From Echinococcus granulosus (taxonomy: Eukaryota; Platyhelminthes; Cestoda; Cyclophyllidea; Taeniidae): a DNA stretch of 64,000 nucleotides. This document shows, piece by piece, positions 1 to 11,700 of this stretch. The notes below the pieces were generated by a model. It was not told the DNA's origin. It ran no database searches and saw nothing but the letters and a program-made list of their open reading frames with translations. Position 1 is the first letter of the stretch, and each line of letters opens with the position of its first letter. Location: NCBI RefSeq assembly GCF_000524195.1, contig NW_020170450.1:124001-188000 (forward strand), written 5' to 3'. The position numbers were made by a program, and so were the translations under genes.

Positions 1-921
1 CTTCTATGACTTTTAAATTATGCCTTATTACCGTTTTTCGTGTTGTTTTTTTTTTCATTGCACGACCCACGGAATAAGATGACCGTATTGTATCAGTAGG
101 CTAATTCAGTAGTGAGGCTAATACGGTAAGAGAGGAATTCGTGTATCCAAAGTGTGATCACAATGGGACTAATCAGACTCCCGAATTCTAATAAATCAAT
201 CTAAGGGCGGATTAAAGTGAGTCTTCTTACTACTCGTCGATCAGGCGTCTGCAAAGAGTCGTTTTACCTGCCGAGATCCCGGTAACCGAGGTGTGATTGC
301 CGTGTTGATGAGATGTCAACGCTACCGCCATGGTCGAAAGCGTCGCCGAAACACGTGCGGCAGTTCTTGAAGCGTCGACGGCATTGCGGAAACCAGGCGT
401 CTCATTGCCGCGGTGTGATTGAAACCCTCCAACGATACCACATTGGCCTCGGGTTGTGCGCCGTCAGTCACGGGAAGCTATTAACCCTGGTGAAAAGGGA
501 CATTTGACACCTACCAGTGCTTGTAGTCGTGTCATGATCGCATTACCTTTTATTAGCTCTACAACCCGGTGCAGCAGTTCGGCTTGAAAGACGCTCCTCC
601 AAACTACAGATATTTAACTCCTCGATTCCGTAATTTGGAAGAGCGGCCTAGCTAAGCGAGGACCTAGTGGCTTCCACGACTTTTCTTCCCCCTTGGAAGT
701 TGGCCTTGTCAGGCTAGTGGCGAAGTTGGCATTTCTGTAGGCAAAAAGACACCGACCTGAACTACATCCAACCACAAGGCCTTTAGGCGACAAAATTTGT
801 CAGAATTTGTTTTCTGAAATTGCGTTTATGTTCGATGGAAGGAAGAAAAAACGTATCATATAGAATAGTGAAAAGAAGAAGGAGTGACCACAAAAACGTC
901 CGTGACCACTTTTCTCGCACA
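1..921. other. Non-coding flank downstream of COPB2
   Basis: No coding exon is recognisable here. The stretch lies 3' of the minus-strand COPB2 stop, so its right-hand part should be COPB2 3' untranslated sequence. A minus-strand AATAAA (plus-strand tttatt, 549-554) lies about 370 nt past the stop and is a possible but unproven polyadenylation signal. A 64-codon plus-strand open frame at 313-507 has no recognisable domain and looks like chance. Confidence 0.5.
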
Positions 922-1662
922 TCAGTTATGATCACCACCATCGCCCTCCTCAATACCATCACCATCGTCATCTTCGCCCCAACCATCATCGTCAAGGAGA
1001 TCTTTCTTCAGACTTGTAGGCTTTTGAACGCCTTCACTGGCACCGATATTGAAAGCTGACAATTGTTGCTCCAATTCTACATCAAAGTCATCTAATCCGA
1101 GGGGCTGATTTCCTGCGGTAGGTGGGGAAGCAAATAAATCCATTACATTTTCCTGCTGTCCAGCATCATGAAACGGTTCCTCTTGCTCTTCATCCTCTTC
1201 CTCCTCCACATCATTTCGAACATTTTCTTCTGTGTGGGCTTGCGACAACTTCAATAAGTCGTCGATGGGATCGCTCTTGCTTTCAACAGCCGAGGCTGGG
1301 AGTTCTAAAGGCGCGAAAACATCCCCTTCTTCTTCCTTCACTTCTGACGCTTCCAGAAACTCGGGAGTTAACTCCTTTGTTTCATTAAAGTCACGGAAAG
1401 GAGTAAATCCTCCTTTATCGTCCTCCTCTGTTCTCGCATCCTGAGTTCCAAATAATTCCTCAATAGGATCATGGGACGGGGTTCCCGTGAGTCCCACTTC
1501 CTTTTGAATATCCAGGAGATCAGCCGACAGGGGTTTAAACGAAAGCATCTCCTCGGCAATTTTACGTTCCCATAGAGGAGTTTGTTGAGGGTAGGCTGTG
1601 GCGGGTAAATTTCTGCGCTTCTTGTGGTCCTCCGCGAGCCACTTTTCCGCGGCAAGGCACTC
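922..1662 (-). other. COPB2: COPB2 last exon: extended acidic tail
   Basis: The exon opens after a cag acceptor (1663-1665) with codons for ECLAAEKW, aligning with the conserved vertebrate segment FVVEEWVKE, and runs to a stop at 922-924. The first 45 residues follow the family. The remaining 200 are rich in Asp and Glu and carry recurring acidic-hydrophobic clusters: DPIEELFG (1447-1470), [10 protein letters not shown] (around 1246-1275), [10 protein letters not shown] (around 1122-1150) and [11 protein letters not shown]. The very end is almost all D, E and G. Confidence 0.85.
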
Positions 1663-4600
1663 CTGAAAGGTGAATCAATTAAAATTTTAACAAAAAAATT
1701 GTTAAAAAATGGAGGGATTTTGCGTCAGGTAAAATACTGAAGATCTGAAAGCAATCAACGCCACAAAAAGCTGAGAGGTAATCCAGAAAGGCAGGCAGAC
1801 AGCAGTGAATTGACGACGATGAAGGCTTTCTGAAGTGTACGCGCTCGTGAGGAAAGGAGGTGCGAAACCTGATGACAATAGAAAGTTTGGAAGGCTTCAA
1901 GCACGATACATTTGGGTAATGTGAACGTTTCAGGGCGGCCGTTTGTCTGTCGGTCGGGGGCGATCTCGGCCACGATTAACGCGTTTCCGTCTTACCAATA
2001 TAACAACAAAGCTTGAGATCGAGTAGGCAGCACATGAAATGCCGCTTTTGGACGCCTGTCAGGTGGTCGTACCATACTACTGAAATTGAGTACCTTCTAG
2101 TCAACTCTTTCTAGAGTCAACCAGGTCTTAGACTTCAGGAGTTAAGAGAAGTGAACGGAATGCGTAGGAATCCACATACCTCCCAGTGAGGAAATAGATT
2201 TGGATACTGAGATGGATTGGCTAGGGCTTCAGCCGCCTTAGGATGTGAGACTTCAAGCCACTTTCGCCACTTTTCAACCGCCTCCGGCACCTTACTTGGC
2301 AAATAGGTGCGTGCAAAGAACGCCGCCTCGGGGTACTTCTCACTTTTAAGCAACAACTAGAAATGTGAAAAGAAAGCACCTTACTTAAGTAGATCATAAA
2401 GGGTAGCAAGGATTTTTCAGGAGAAATTCTATGGAACTAACCTCAAGGCAGGCTTCGAGATTGCCGAGCAGGAAGTAGGCGAGGAAGGCGAGATTATCGA
2501 CTTGCGCCGCGGAGGCGTCGGAAGCCAACTTTCGCATCATGTCAATGTCACCACGACTGGTGGCGATGAGGAGGAAACTGGCGTAGTCTTGAGTCTTGGC
2601 GAAGCATTCTTGAGCGAGAGAGAAGTTGCATGCCTTCAAGGCCACTTCGGCAAGCTGAAATGGTGGAAACGCCAGATTGACGACTCGTGCCAGCTTTTGC
2701 GAGTACAGTCTTAGTGATTATACAATTCTCTGGTTCATCAGCAACAAAGGCATCAGGTAGGCAGAAAAGATCTTTAAGCTGGTTTTCAGCTCACCTGTTT
2801 CCACTTTGCCTCATTTCCCTCCACATCCTCCTCCTTGATCAAGTCATACGCCGTCGTCACGTCGTCCAACTGTATGGCAAGGTCATATTTGTGTTCGGGG
2901 TCAACCGTCACCTGCATGGCCTGCCGTTTGAAGCCCTGGCGCTCCAAGAAGTGAGCTACTTTCGTCCTTGCTGCCGTGGGAACGTTTGGAAGGATGGCGT
3001 CGGCCGACTCAAAATCGCCACGCAGTACAGCACTCTCGTACTCTAAGACGGAGAGTGAGAGCGTGTAGCTGACAACCTTTTTGTGGTAGAAAAAAACCAA
3101 CCGATAAAAAGCGCATGCTACCGAAAATGAATAAGCAGTACTTTACTACTCCCCCACCTTAAGATCACGGTTAATGAGGAAGACGCGATTTTCGGAGGCT
3201 AGATAGCCAAGGAGATACATGGGTTGGTCGAGATGGGCAACTGAGACGAGTTCACCACCTACGTAGTACTGAAGACGATTTGTGGAGTTGGTGAAGAGGA
3301 AGGCTTCGCCAAACCAGCAACCAGTCTTTACGGATTCCTTGACTTCACCATCGGGAATTAGCTAAAAGAGATTTGTTGGAATTGGAAGGACGAGTATGGA
3401 ATGGGTGGATGGATGAATGCACGGAAGAATGAAACTTAATACAACACATTGCCAGAATGAAATGAGTACAGTGGTTATCATAACTCCTATCATTCTCACC
3501 CTTTCATGCAGGCCATGTCGGCTTCCAAACTATTAGTGGGTAACATACCTCAAAAGCTGCTTCAACTCCATCAGGGTCAGTGATGCCTTGGAGCATAGCT
3601 TCCGCAATAACCTCCGGTTGATATCGAAGAATGTAGAAGGTATCCTTGGTACAAATAGCCACTTGATTTCCATTTTCCGACCAATGAACGGACACCGGAG
3701 TGACGTCGATTCGACGCACTAGCAGGCCAGTTGACCAATCGTAGAAGGTGAATCCAGCCACCGAGCGGACACCGAGCAAGTGTCCGCCAAAAACTTGATC
3801 TGCTGCAAAATCCATTTTAACAGATTTGACTTCCTTAAAATTCTTGAAAATCTGCAAGAAAGGAGCATCAATATTCATTATTTTACTGAAAGCCACTAAA
3901 GTGGGGACGTAAACATGCACGGACTAACCTTGAAGGTGGAATTGCTCTCCAAAACAGCATAGACGTTCGGATCAGCCTGAGACCAAACAAATTCAAGAGC
4001 TGAACCAAAAGTTCGATTACGCAGAGCCATGGCTGTGTAGACGATGTATTCACCATCGCCACAAACCGCTAAAAAGCGACCATTGGCGTTGTGGGCCACT
4101 GTATGTGGGAAGATTTCTGAAGCACCCATCTCCTTGTAGACCACAGGTAGACGGGCGCCATCCTGAAATTTGTGGAAGTTACGGCTACTTAAAAGCATAT
4201 AGATTGAATGAAGGTAGAATGATTGTAAGTAGATGCATCCGACATGGTTCGATGTGGCGTCAGATCAATGGATGGACAGTTGAATAGATGGATGAAGGGA
4301 CCAAGAATAGGATATTAATAGACCACGAACATACGGATGGAATCAGAATGAATGTGTGGAAAGAAGGATGGCTTAAAAATTAGTTCTGTGGAGGAATGGG
4401 TTAAAGATGGACACAAAATGGAAATGTGTACCCCTACACTTCCAAACAATACCACCTTCATCCCCCGTTCTCTACACGAAGGGAAGAATGGACGGATGAA
4501 AGTTTCGATAAAGGGATTGCTGGATAATTGGAGGCGAAAATAAACAAACCCTATTATGAATAGATGGTAAAATTTATTGCTTACTCAACAGATAACCTGA

Positions 4601-7308
4601 ACAATTCCTCACTTCAATTATGCCACCTTCTCCTCCCGCCCCTTCCGTAGCCCCTGGAGCACCACCGCCCCCGCCCGAAGCCATTGCCACTGCAATCACC
4701 GAGCGTAAGTTAGCGTTGACCATCTCACTATGTCGCGCGCACACCAATTTGCCTGAGGCATCCATGGAAACGGCAGGGTGTTCACGGCCGAGAGCAATCA
4801 CTACGGTGCCCTCGTCGTAGCCCACACCAACTACAGTCTGGCGTCCGCCCACGCCGCGACACTGCACAGTCCAAACGCGACCCAGACCATAATTGAGTGT
4901 CGATTCGAGGCGGTAGGTGGTGGAGTGCCAGACACGCACAGTATCATCCTCGGAACCGGTGAGGATGACCGGGAGTTCGGTGTGGAAAGCCAGTGCACTA
5001 AGAGGGACGAAAGGGACAAAATGGATGAAAATCAAGATAAGGGAATAAATTGAAGGAAACAATCCAATGGAAAACGGTTTAGGTGTAGGAATGCATCAAG
5101 AATAAATAGATACGGGGTAAATAGGCGAAAAGATCACCCTCCCTGAGTGGATAAGCAGATCAGGAATGAAGGAAGGGACAAATACGGCAAGAAGTGGACG
5201 CGTGTTGGAGGAGAGTCAACAGTGGACGGAAAGATCAGGAATAGACGGATGGATTTGGGTTTGGATGGACTATTAAAATTAGCTGATCCGAAGAAACATG
5301 TTGAATGAAGAGATAGAAAAGCGGATTGACAAAAATAATGTGGACAGATCAGAGTAGTATAAAAAACCTACGTGACATTTTGTACATGTCCTTCAAGCAC
5401 CTGCACGCAAAGCTTCGTCTGGTAGTCCCAAATTCGCACCGTATGGTCGTCTGATCCACTGGCTAAGTAGGGCTTATCTGGACTCGGATGATAGTCCACA
5501 CAATTCACGCCCTTCTCATGGCCTTCCAGCGTGAAGTTGGCCTGTGGCGAGCCCAGTGACCAGACCTTTACAGTACAGTCCAAAGAGGCGCTGGCGAAGG
5601 TGTTATTGTCCTTTGGATTGATCATCAACTGCATTACGTAGTGTGAATGACCACTGAAGATCTTCAAGAGATAAATAAGCGAAGGTTTGAACGGAGGAGT
5701 GGACAGAAGGTGAAGTGGATGGGTAAGTAGAGAGGTGGATGAATTGCTTGGGAGTAAGCAAATGAATGAGACTAACACGCACCTCGGTGGAGTTATCGAT
5801 GAAAAGATGGTCGAGTTTACAGTCAAGTAGAAGGGTGGACGAATGAATGCAGTAAACTGAAGTGAAAGGATAGATAAATGAGCAGGTTTAAGGATGAGGC
5901 TTCATGACTAGAGGAGTGATAGGAAAAAGATGACAAATTTGTGGAATACTTGAGAGAAGGATAGTTTACCCATTAGTTTGATAAATGGATGGGTTAGCAA
6001 GAGAATGGACGTCGCAATGAACGGTTGGATAGAGTAATGAATAATGAAACTAGACAACGTACGGAAAAGTGGATGGAAGAAAGGTTTAAGAAGTGGAAAT
6101 AAAGGTAAGCGATTTGACCGATGGAAGCAAAAGCGAGGAAGAGAATAAGAAACTATGAGGATCGCTAAATAGACGAGGGGGAGGATACACCGATAGCGTG
6201 GTTAATTCATGGAAATTCTAGCAAGCTGACAGTCCGACTGATTGATGGGTGGTGCGTAAACTAACGACTTAGAGAAAGGATGAATCCGCTGATGGGTATA
6301 TGGGTGAATGGATAAATTGGTAGGATCACGGTGGAGGAATGAATGAGGAGATAAATGATATGATGGATGAGTAGATGGATTAAAAAAGGCCCCAGTGAAT
6401 GAATGGACAGGAGGTCCATCAGATGAACAGATGTATTGGAAAGCAGGTAAACGAAGTAGTGAATGAACGAACAAATAAATGAGTGAAAGAACGACATGGT
6501 GAGTTAATCAATGCAGGAAATAATATATGGTCGAAAAATTATACGAGTAGGCGAACGCCGAATTGAAAGACTGAACAAATTAACAGGCGAATGAAGAGGT
6601 GGACATAACGATGAAACAAACACCTCTCTTGACAAGATAAACCATATTGCTCTTTCAATTAACACAACATATGCACACACATCTAAGTGGACGATATGAC
6701 CCATATTTCAGTACAAAAATTAAACTTGGACCAGATAGGTCTCGGCACACCTGTCAGCAGAGTGTAGAAGCCAAAAGACTGAAGAGCGACAAGAAGATGA
6801 ATTGGGGCGAATCTGATCAACTAACCTGCGCACATTTCCAGTTTTTCTCCCAATCCCATAACCGAATCGTCACGTCATCTGAACATGTAAGGATGAGCGG
6901 CTGTGTTGGATGTACGACAATTGATCGAATGTAGTCACCGTGTGCTTCCACCTGCTGATGCACCCGTTCCAGGGTATTGTAATTGTAAACGGTCAGCTAA
7001 AAAAGTTAAAAGCAACACTTAGGTCGAACCTATCGCACAGACCAAGAGATTTCACAAGACAAACATACGCATTGATTATCTGCTCCGGTAACAATCCAAT
7101 TCATTCGCGCAACGAAACGGACGGCGCGAACAGGAACAGGGCAGACTTCAAAAGTCTTAATTAGTTGTTGTGACTCAATGTTCCAAACATGAACGTTCCC
7201 GTTGTAGAGACAGGCACAAATCCATGGTTCGGTAGGATGTAGATCTACGGCTTTTACCCTGTCAGATCGCGAAGAAAGCTTTTTGCGTACGTCCAACCGA
7301 AGAGGCAT
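922..7308 (-). CDS. COPB2: Coatomer subunit beta-prime (beta'-COP), 11 exons, complete
   Basis: Subunit of the COPI coat that wraps Golgi-to-ER and intra-Golgi vesicles; in this family the N-terminal beta-propeller binds dilysine cargo signals. Exons in coding order: 7069-7308, 6826-6996, 5372-5661, 4613-4997, 3929-4162, 3549-3851, 3158-3361, 2795-3076, 2442-2654, 2180-2356, 922-1662. All introns are GT-AG and phases agree, giving about 1079 aa. The start [11 protein letters not shown] and the run [15 protein letters not shown] match the animal family closely. Residues 1 to about 300 form the first WD40 propeller ([26 protein letters not shown]), about 300-590 the second ([35 protein letters not shown]), and about 600-830 the alpha-solenoid ([22 protein letters not shown]). 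The last exon encodes 246 residues, much longer and more acidic than the vertebrate tail, and a glycine-rich insert sits near residues 340-360. The family is usually near 900 aa, so the extra length is mainly the tail. Very confident in identity; exact tail length depends on the last exon being unspliced. Confidence 0.97.
4190..4350. repeat. Degenerate GATG/GAATG repeat in COPB2 intron
   Basis: The 450-nt intron between the exons at 3929-4162 and 4613-4997 carries irregular runs of gatgg, gaatg and gatga words on the plus strand. The words are not in perfect register, so this is an old, decayed simple repeat. No coding potential is evident in the intron. Confidence 0.6.
5000..5371. other. COPB2 intron with decayed GATGG words
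   Basis: Intron between the exons at 4613-4997 and 5372-5661. It holds scattered gatgga, gaatga and gataga motifs on the plus strand and no exon-like segment. Confidence 0.6.
5820..6610. repeat. Long degenerate (GATGGATGAATG)-type array in COPB2 intron
   Basis: The 1164-nt intron 5662-6825 is dominated by words such as gaatgaatgg, gatggatgag, tgaatgg and gataaatg on the plus strand, so the transcribed strand reads as CATC/CATT repeats. The repeat is heavily diverged and keeps one strand orientation throughout. It is consistent with an expanded tetranucleotide tract that has since mutated. Confidence 0.65.
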
Positions 7309-8741
7309 AATACGGACTAAACTCTCTAATAGGTATTTTTCAACACACTTCCACTATATGCTAATAAAACGATCCAAGTAAACGCAAATGACGTGTAGAC
7401 CTCACCGAGGGTCCACGAAACGTGCGCAAAGTATGCGGGTGATTTAAAGTTAAATCTAGCTGTTTTGAAACCTACATGTAAACAGCTTCAAATCCTAGAG
7501 CAAGGAAAAGCAGCAATTAAGAGGAGGTGAAATCTAAGGAGCTACAGTAATGCGGATCACCAAGATAGACGTAAGAGAATTTGTCGTTCAAAGGGTAAAA
7601 TTTGTGCGCGGAAGTCAGTAAAACCACTTAGTTCCTTAGTCACCTAAAGCTTCTTTTGCAAATTTCATAAAATTTCAATCACTAAGGCCAAAGAGATTTG
7701 TGTATTGTGTTCGACCAATTCCATTCCATAACTATCCCTGTGCATATTCTTGGTCGGTGATGAACCCATAGTGCTTATAATTGGTAGCCCGCTTTGGTTA
7801 AAAATGTAGGGTTCTTAGTAAGACAGTCGACAACATTGACACAATTGTAATACGGTAGATGCCTATTTAACTATTAGTTCTTAAATAGACGATTTGGGTC
7901 TCCGCCACTTTGCTGCCGCCTTAAGGGCTAATGTCTGGAGCATGCCAGTAGCTCCAATTCCTATTTTAGGTCAAATTCATGGATCCTTTACGAGTAGTAT
8001 GTCTTTTTCAAACTTAAAGATAGAGGCTACTAAGTGATTTTACTTAAAAATTTTCTTGTGAGTATAAAAGGGAAGGCTCACAACGCATTATTGATGACCT
8101 GTCTGAACATTCAAAATACAAATAGTAAATAAAACACTATTGTGCTTCCCAAGTACTGCAGCGATCAGATATTTGCTCTGAAATATGTTTGTGCCACGCT
8201 TTAACGTGAAATTCAAGTCTTTTCTTCAAGTTACGTTATCAGAAAATCCGTGTACTCGATTTATTTCCTTCATCTCAGATTTCAGGACGGTTCATAGTCA
8301 TGCGAAGCGGTTGCGTTTAAAATGAATATCAAACACTAAAGCTTCTGCTTGTAAGGCCAGTGGCAAAAGCGGCATAAAGTAAAGGAATTTTTTCATGCAA
8401 AAACTAACGAAGTAAAAAGGTGTGCTCGGTTCAGCTGACCCTAAGACAGAAGAATTTACACAAAGACAAAAGTAAGCCTTAGATTTTTTTAAAGTAAGTT
8501 GGGAAAAAACCGTGGATTTTTTTGCATGGTGATATGTAATGCGCACTTTATATGTCACGTTATTTTAAAATAAAATTGCAAAAAGTCAAAAAAGATTAAA
8601 ATTTTTTAGTTTTTTATTTTTTTTAAAGAGCTACACCTAAAGATTCTTTTTTAATGTATTAAAATGTATTTACAAGGTAAAACTTTTAAACCCACGTCAT
8701 ACACAAGTAGCCAAAATAAGCGCTTTTGCTTGCTGGACGTA
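7309..8741. promoter_or_regulatory. Divergent intergenic region between COPB2 and ubiquilin
   Basis: The COPB2 start codon (7306-7308, minus) and the ubiquilin start codon (8742, plus) face away from each other across 1.43 kb, so both promoters must lie here unless upstream non-coding exons exist. No coding segment is recognisable. The ubiquilin-proximal part (about 8560-8630) is very rich in A and T and ends in a pyrimidine run followed by aag at about 8628, which could serve as a cis- or trans-splice acceptor for the 5' leader. I saw no clear TATA box. Regulatory content is inferred from position only. Confidence 0.5.
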
Positions 8742-11700
8742 ATGGCAGAGATAAAGCTTAAGTTGAAGGCTCCTACTCAAGAAAAGACAGTGTCTGTCAA
8801 AGACAACGGAACAATAAAAGAGGTAACCTATTTTTAGGTACGTAATCCCCTTTAGCTGCGTGAGGAAGCTGCAAAGGCTTTCGAGGTTACTCCCTCTCGT
8901 GTGTGTTTGATCTATGCCGGGAAGATCTTGAAGGATGAAAACACTCTTTCTGAGCATAAGCTTCAAGATGGTCTTACAGTTCATGTAGTTATTAAGGTAA
9001 ATCACTTTCTCCTGTAACTCCTTTTTATAGCAAGTTCCACAGGTAAGTTGCTTTGGTGGAATTGACGTTTTTAGAGACCAAGTGATCAAGGGGGTTCAGC
9101 AACGACAACAAGCACTCCTTCATCAACATCCACATTGCATGCACCGGGGCAGAATCGCCCTAGCGGCGCCTATGATCCGCTTACCGCCTCTGCGGCCCGA
9201 TTTTTTAGTTCCGGAGATACATCTCGTGAGTTTATTGCACGAGCTGAACTTGTTTAAACTTTAACGCACTTGTTTTCCTCTTATTTTCTTTTTTACAGCT
9301 TCTAGCTTTGCCTCAATGCAGCAAACGATGCAACAGCAGGTAATGCGCAACCCGGAGCTGCTCAGAAATGTCATGGAAAGCCCACTGGTGCAATCTCTTG
9401 TTAGTAATCCCGAAGTTATGCGTAGCATCATGCAGTCGAATCCACAGATGCGTGAACTAATGGAGGTTAGTTTTCTTGCTCTTATTTACTCTTTAGGGCT
9501 GAAATTCCTGGTCATCTGTAGAAATGGGGATTTGGCTAAATTAGCTTGGCTGTATTTAGTGTCTTGTTATGCGCAATAGAGCATTTCCTTTAGTTTAGAG
9601 TTCGTATTTTTACTCTTCTGGTCTTTCTAGTTCATTTTCTCGCCTCTGCGATGGAATATGAAGACGCGGTTTATTATAATTGATTAATCCTAAGAGGTTT
9701 TAACTTTTGGAAGATTTGCGGGTTTACGAAATCAATAATTCTTTACTCCTAGAACTTTACATGGCTGCGTGCTCTTCAGGCTTTCCAATATGCGGGTAGT
9801 TTTATTCATCTTTATCGAATGAATTAGAGTCGTGGTTTACTCCTTTGCTTAGTTTGAACGCACATTTTCTTGGGTGGAGCGTTTGTGTAAAAGTGCTTCA
9901 CACTGACTACGTGCATTAAAAAAGATTTTGGTGTCTCAACTTTGGCCGCTTTACCATCGTTAACTGGCATCCGCCACCAATGCTTGTATTCCAACTGTAA
10001 CTTAAACATTTGTGGTCGTTCGGTTTTTTTGACAGATTGATTGCTAGAGTGGATGTTTTTATGATTCTAAACAATTTGAAGGTCCGACGTGCTCACCTGG
10101 AACCATCACGCATCCGTTAATTCATTACTCTGGTAGTCTTAAATCCCCGTTTTATAAAATTCACCTTCTTCTTCAGCTTCTAGGAGGAATATTTATTTTG
10201 GGACATCACGAGCATATGAATGTTTGGATTTTCTGGACAACTTATTTGACATATTTTCATTTTGTTACACTCGGTACTATTAATAATCACCAGTTTCAGT
10301 TCTCGTGTACTTGCTTACATGCGAACGCGCCGATTTTAAGGAAAGCATCTGGTAGTTGATTTTTTGACACTTGAAGGCCTCAATAGCGTTAACATTTGTT
10401 AGTAGATTGAGTTTATCCTCAGTTTTGCCCAGTTTTACAACTTCATTTGTGTATAAATCCTCCCAATTTATGCATTCTTTATTTTGAAAGTCTTCAACCA
10501 ACCCTATCAGGATTAGCAGCCGTCCGGGAGGTTTTGGGTATTCGAGAGTGGCATTTTTTATTGAGCAGGACTTTTTGGTGTCGTGAACTATTAATTGTAC
10601 ACAAACGGTGTTACCTTTTAGCGCAATTATTTTTGTCGTTTTTATACGATAGGCACAGCTCATTAGAATTTTCGATGCATGCAGCCATCATAAGTCCGTG
10701 GTCCTACCCCGTAATCGAAGTTGTCACGGCGATTAACTCAAGGTGTTGGCTTATCTATCAACTAGGAATTTTCTTCTGTGGCACAATACTTAGTCAAGGA
10801 TCCTATCATAGTATATATTCACTCATAAGTATTCGCCAATCTCTGGAATCTGCTGCCCAGAACTGCCTTTATGATGAGGTTGTAAAGCTAGTAGGAATTT
10901 GTCTCACGTTAACCATATTTCGACACGTTATCCTTTATTTCTCTAAATATTCGTTTTTATTGTCTCAAAGGTGTCTTTTTTTGAATCACTAACCATCTCT
11001 ATCGTTATTGGACGTAATTATTACTGAACTTAAGATTTAATGTAACAGTAGTCCGTTTTCTATCATAATCTCTTAGAAAAATCGTCTAACACACTCCAGT
11101 TGTTCCATTTTTAAATTCGACTTCGTTGTTTAGGACACACGATGTTTTCTATCCACAGCTATCATAATCTATTCAGGAACGCAAATCATGCGTACGTAGC
11201 ACTGGTAATGGACCTAAACATTTTTTGGCGTCACAAGATTTCAGATATATAAAATCTCAGTTTCGGCACTTTCGATCAGCATGGTATTCTATTAAGAGCA
11301 TAAAATTACTCCTCTCCTCGCTTTTCCATTCAGCGCAATCCCGAATTAAGCCAAATGCTCACCAACCCTGAGGTTCTCCGTCAATCTATGGAAATCGCTT
11401 CCAATCCGTCGTTGGTGCAGGAGATGATGCGTTCCTACGACCGTGCTGTTCTTAATCTTGAATCCATTCCTGGAGGTAGCGGTCACCTTCAACGGATCTA
11501 CGAGAGTGTTCAAGAACCCATGCTCAATGCTATGCAGGGTGGTGACGCCAATAACCCTTTTGCTGACCTTGCAGGTGGGTCGTTGAGTAACAATTTTCGT
11601 TGATCATTCTTCGGTGTATTTTTGATGATTCGTATCGTTTATTTGTCCACACAGGTCCTAGAAGGCGAAGTATGTTTCCGTTATTTACTACTATTTTCCA

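Noticed and set aside
10447..10992. 181-codon plus-strand open frame within a ubiquilin intron, with a 127-codon antisense frame
   Set aside because: No domain, no splice or start context, hydrophobic AT-driven composition; one frame of this length is plausible by chance in this much AT-moderate DNA.
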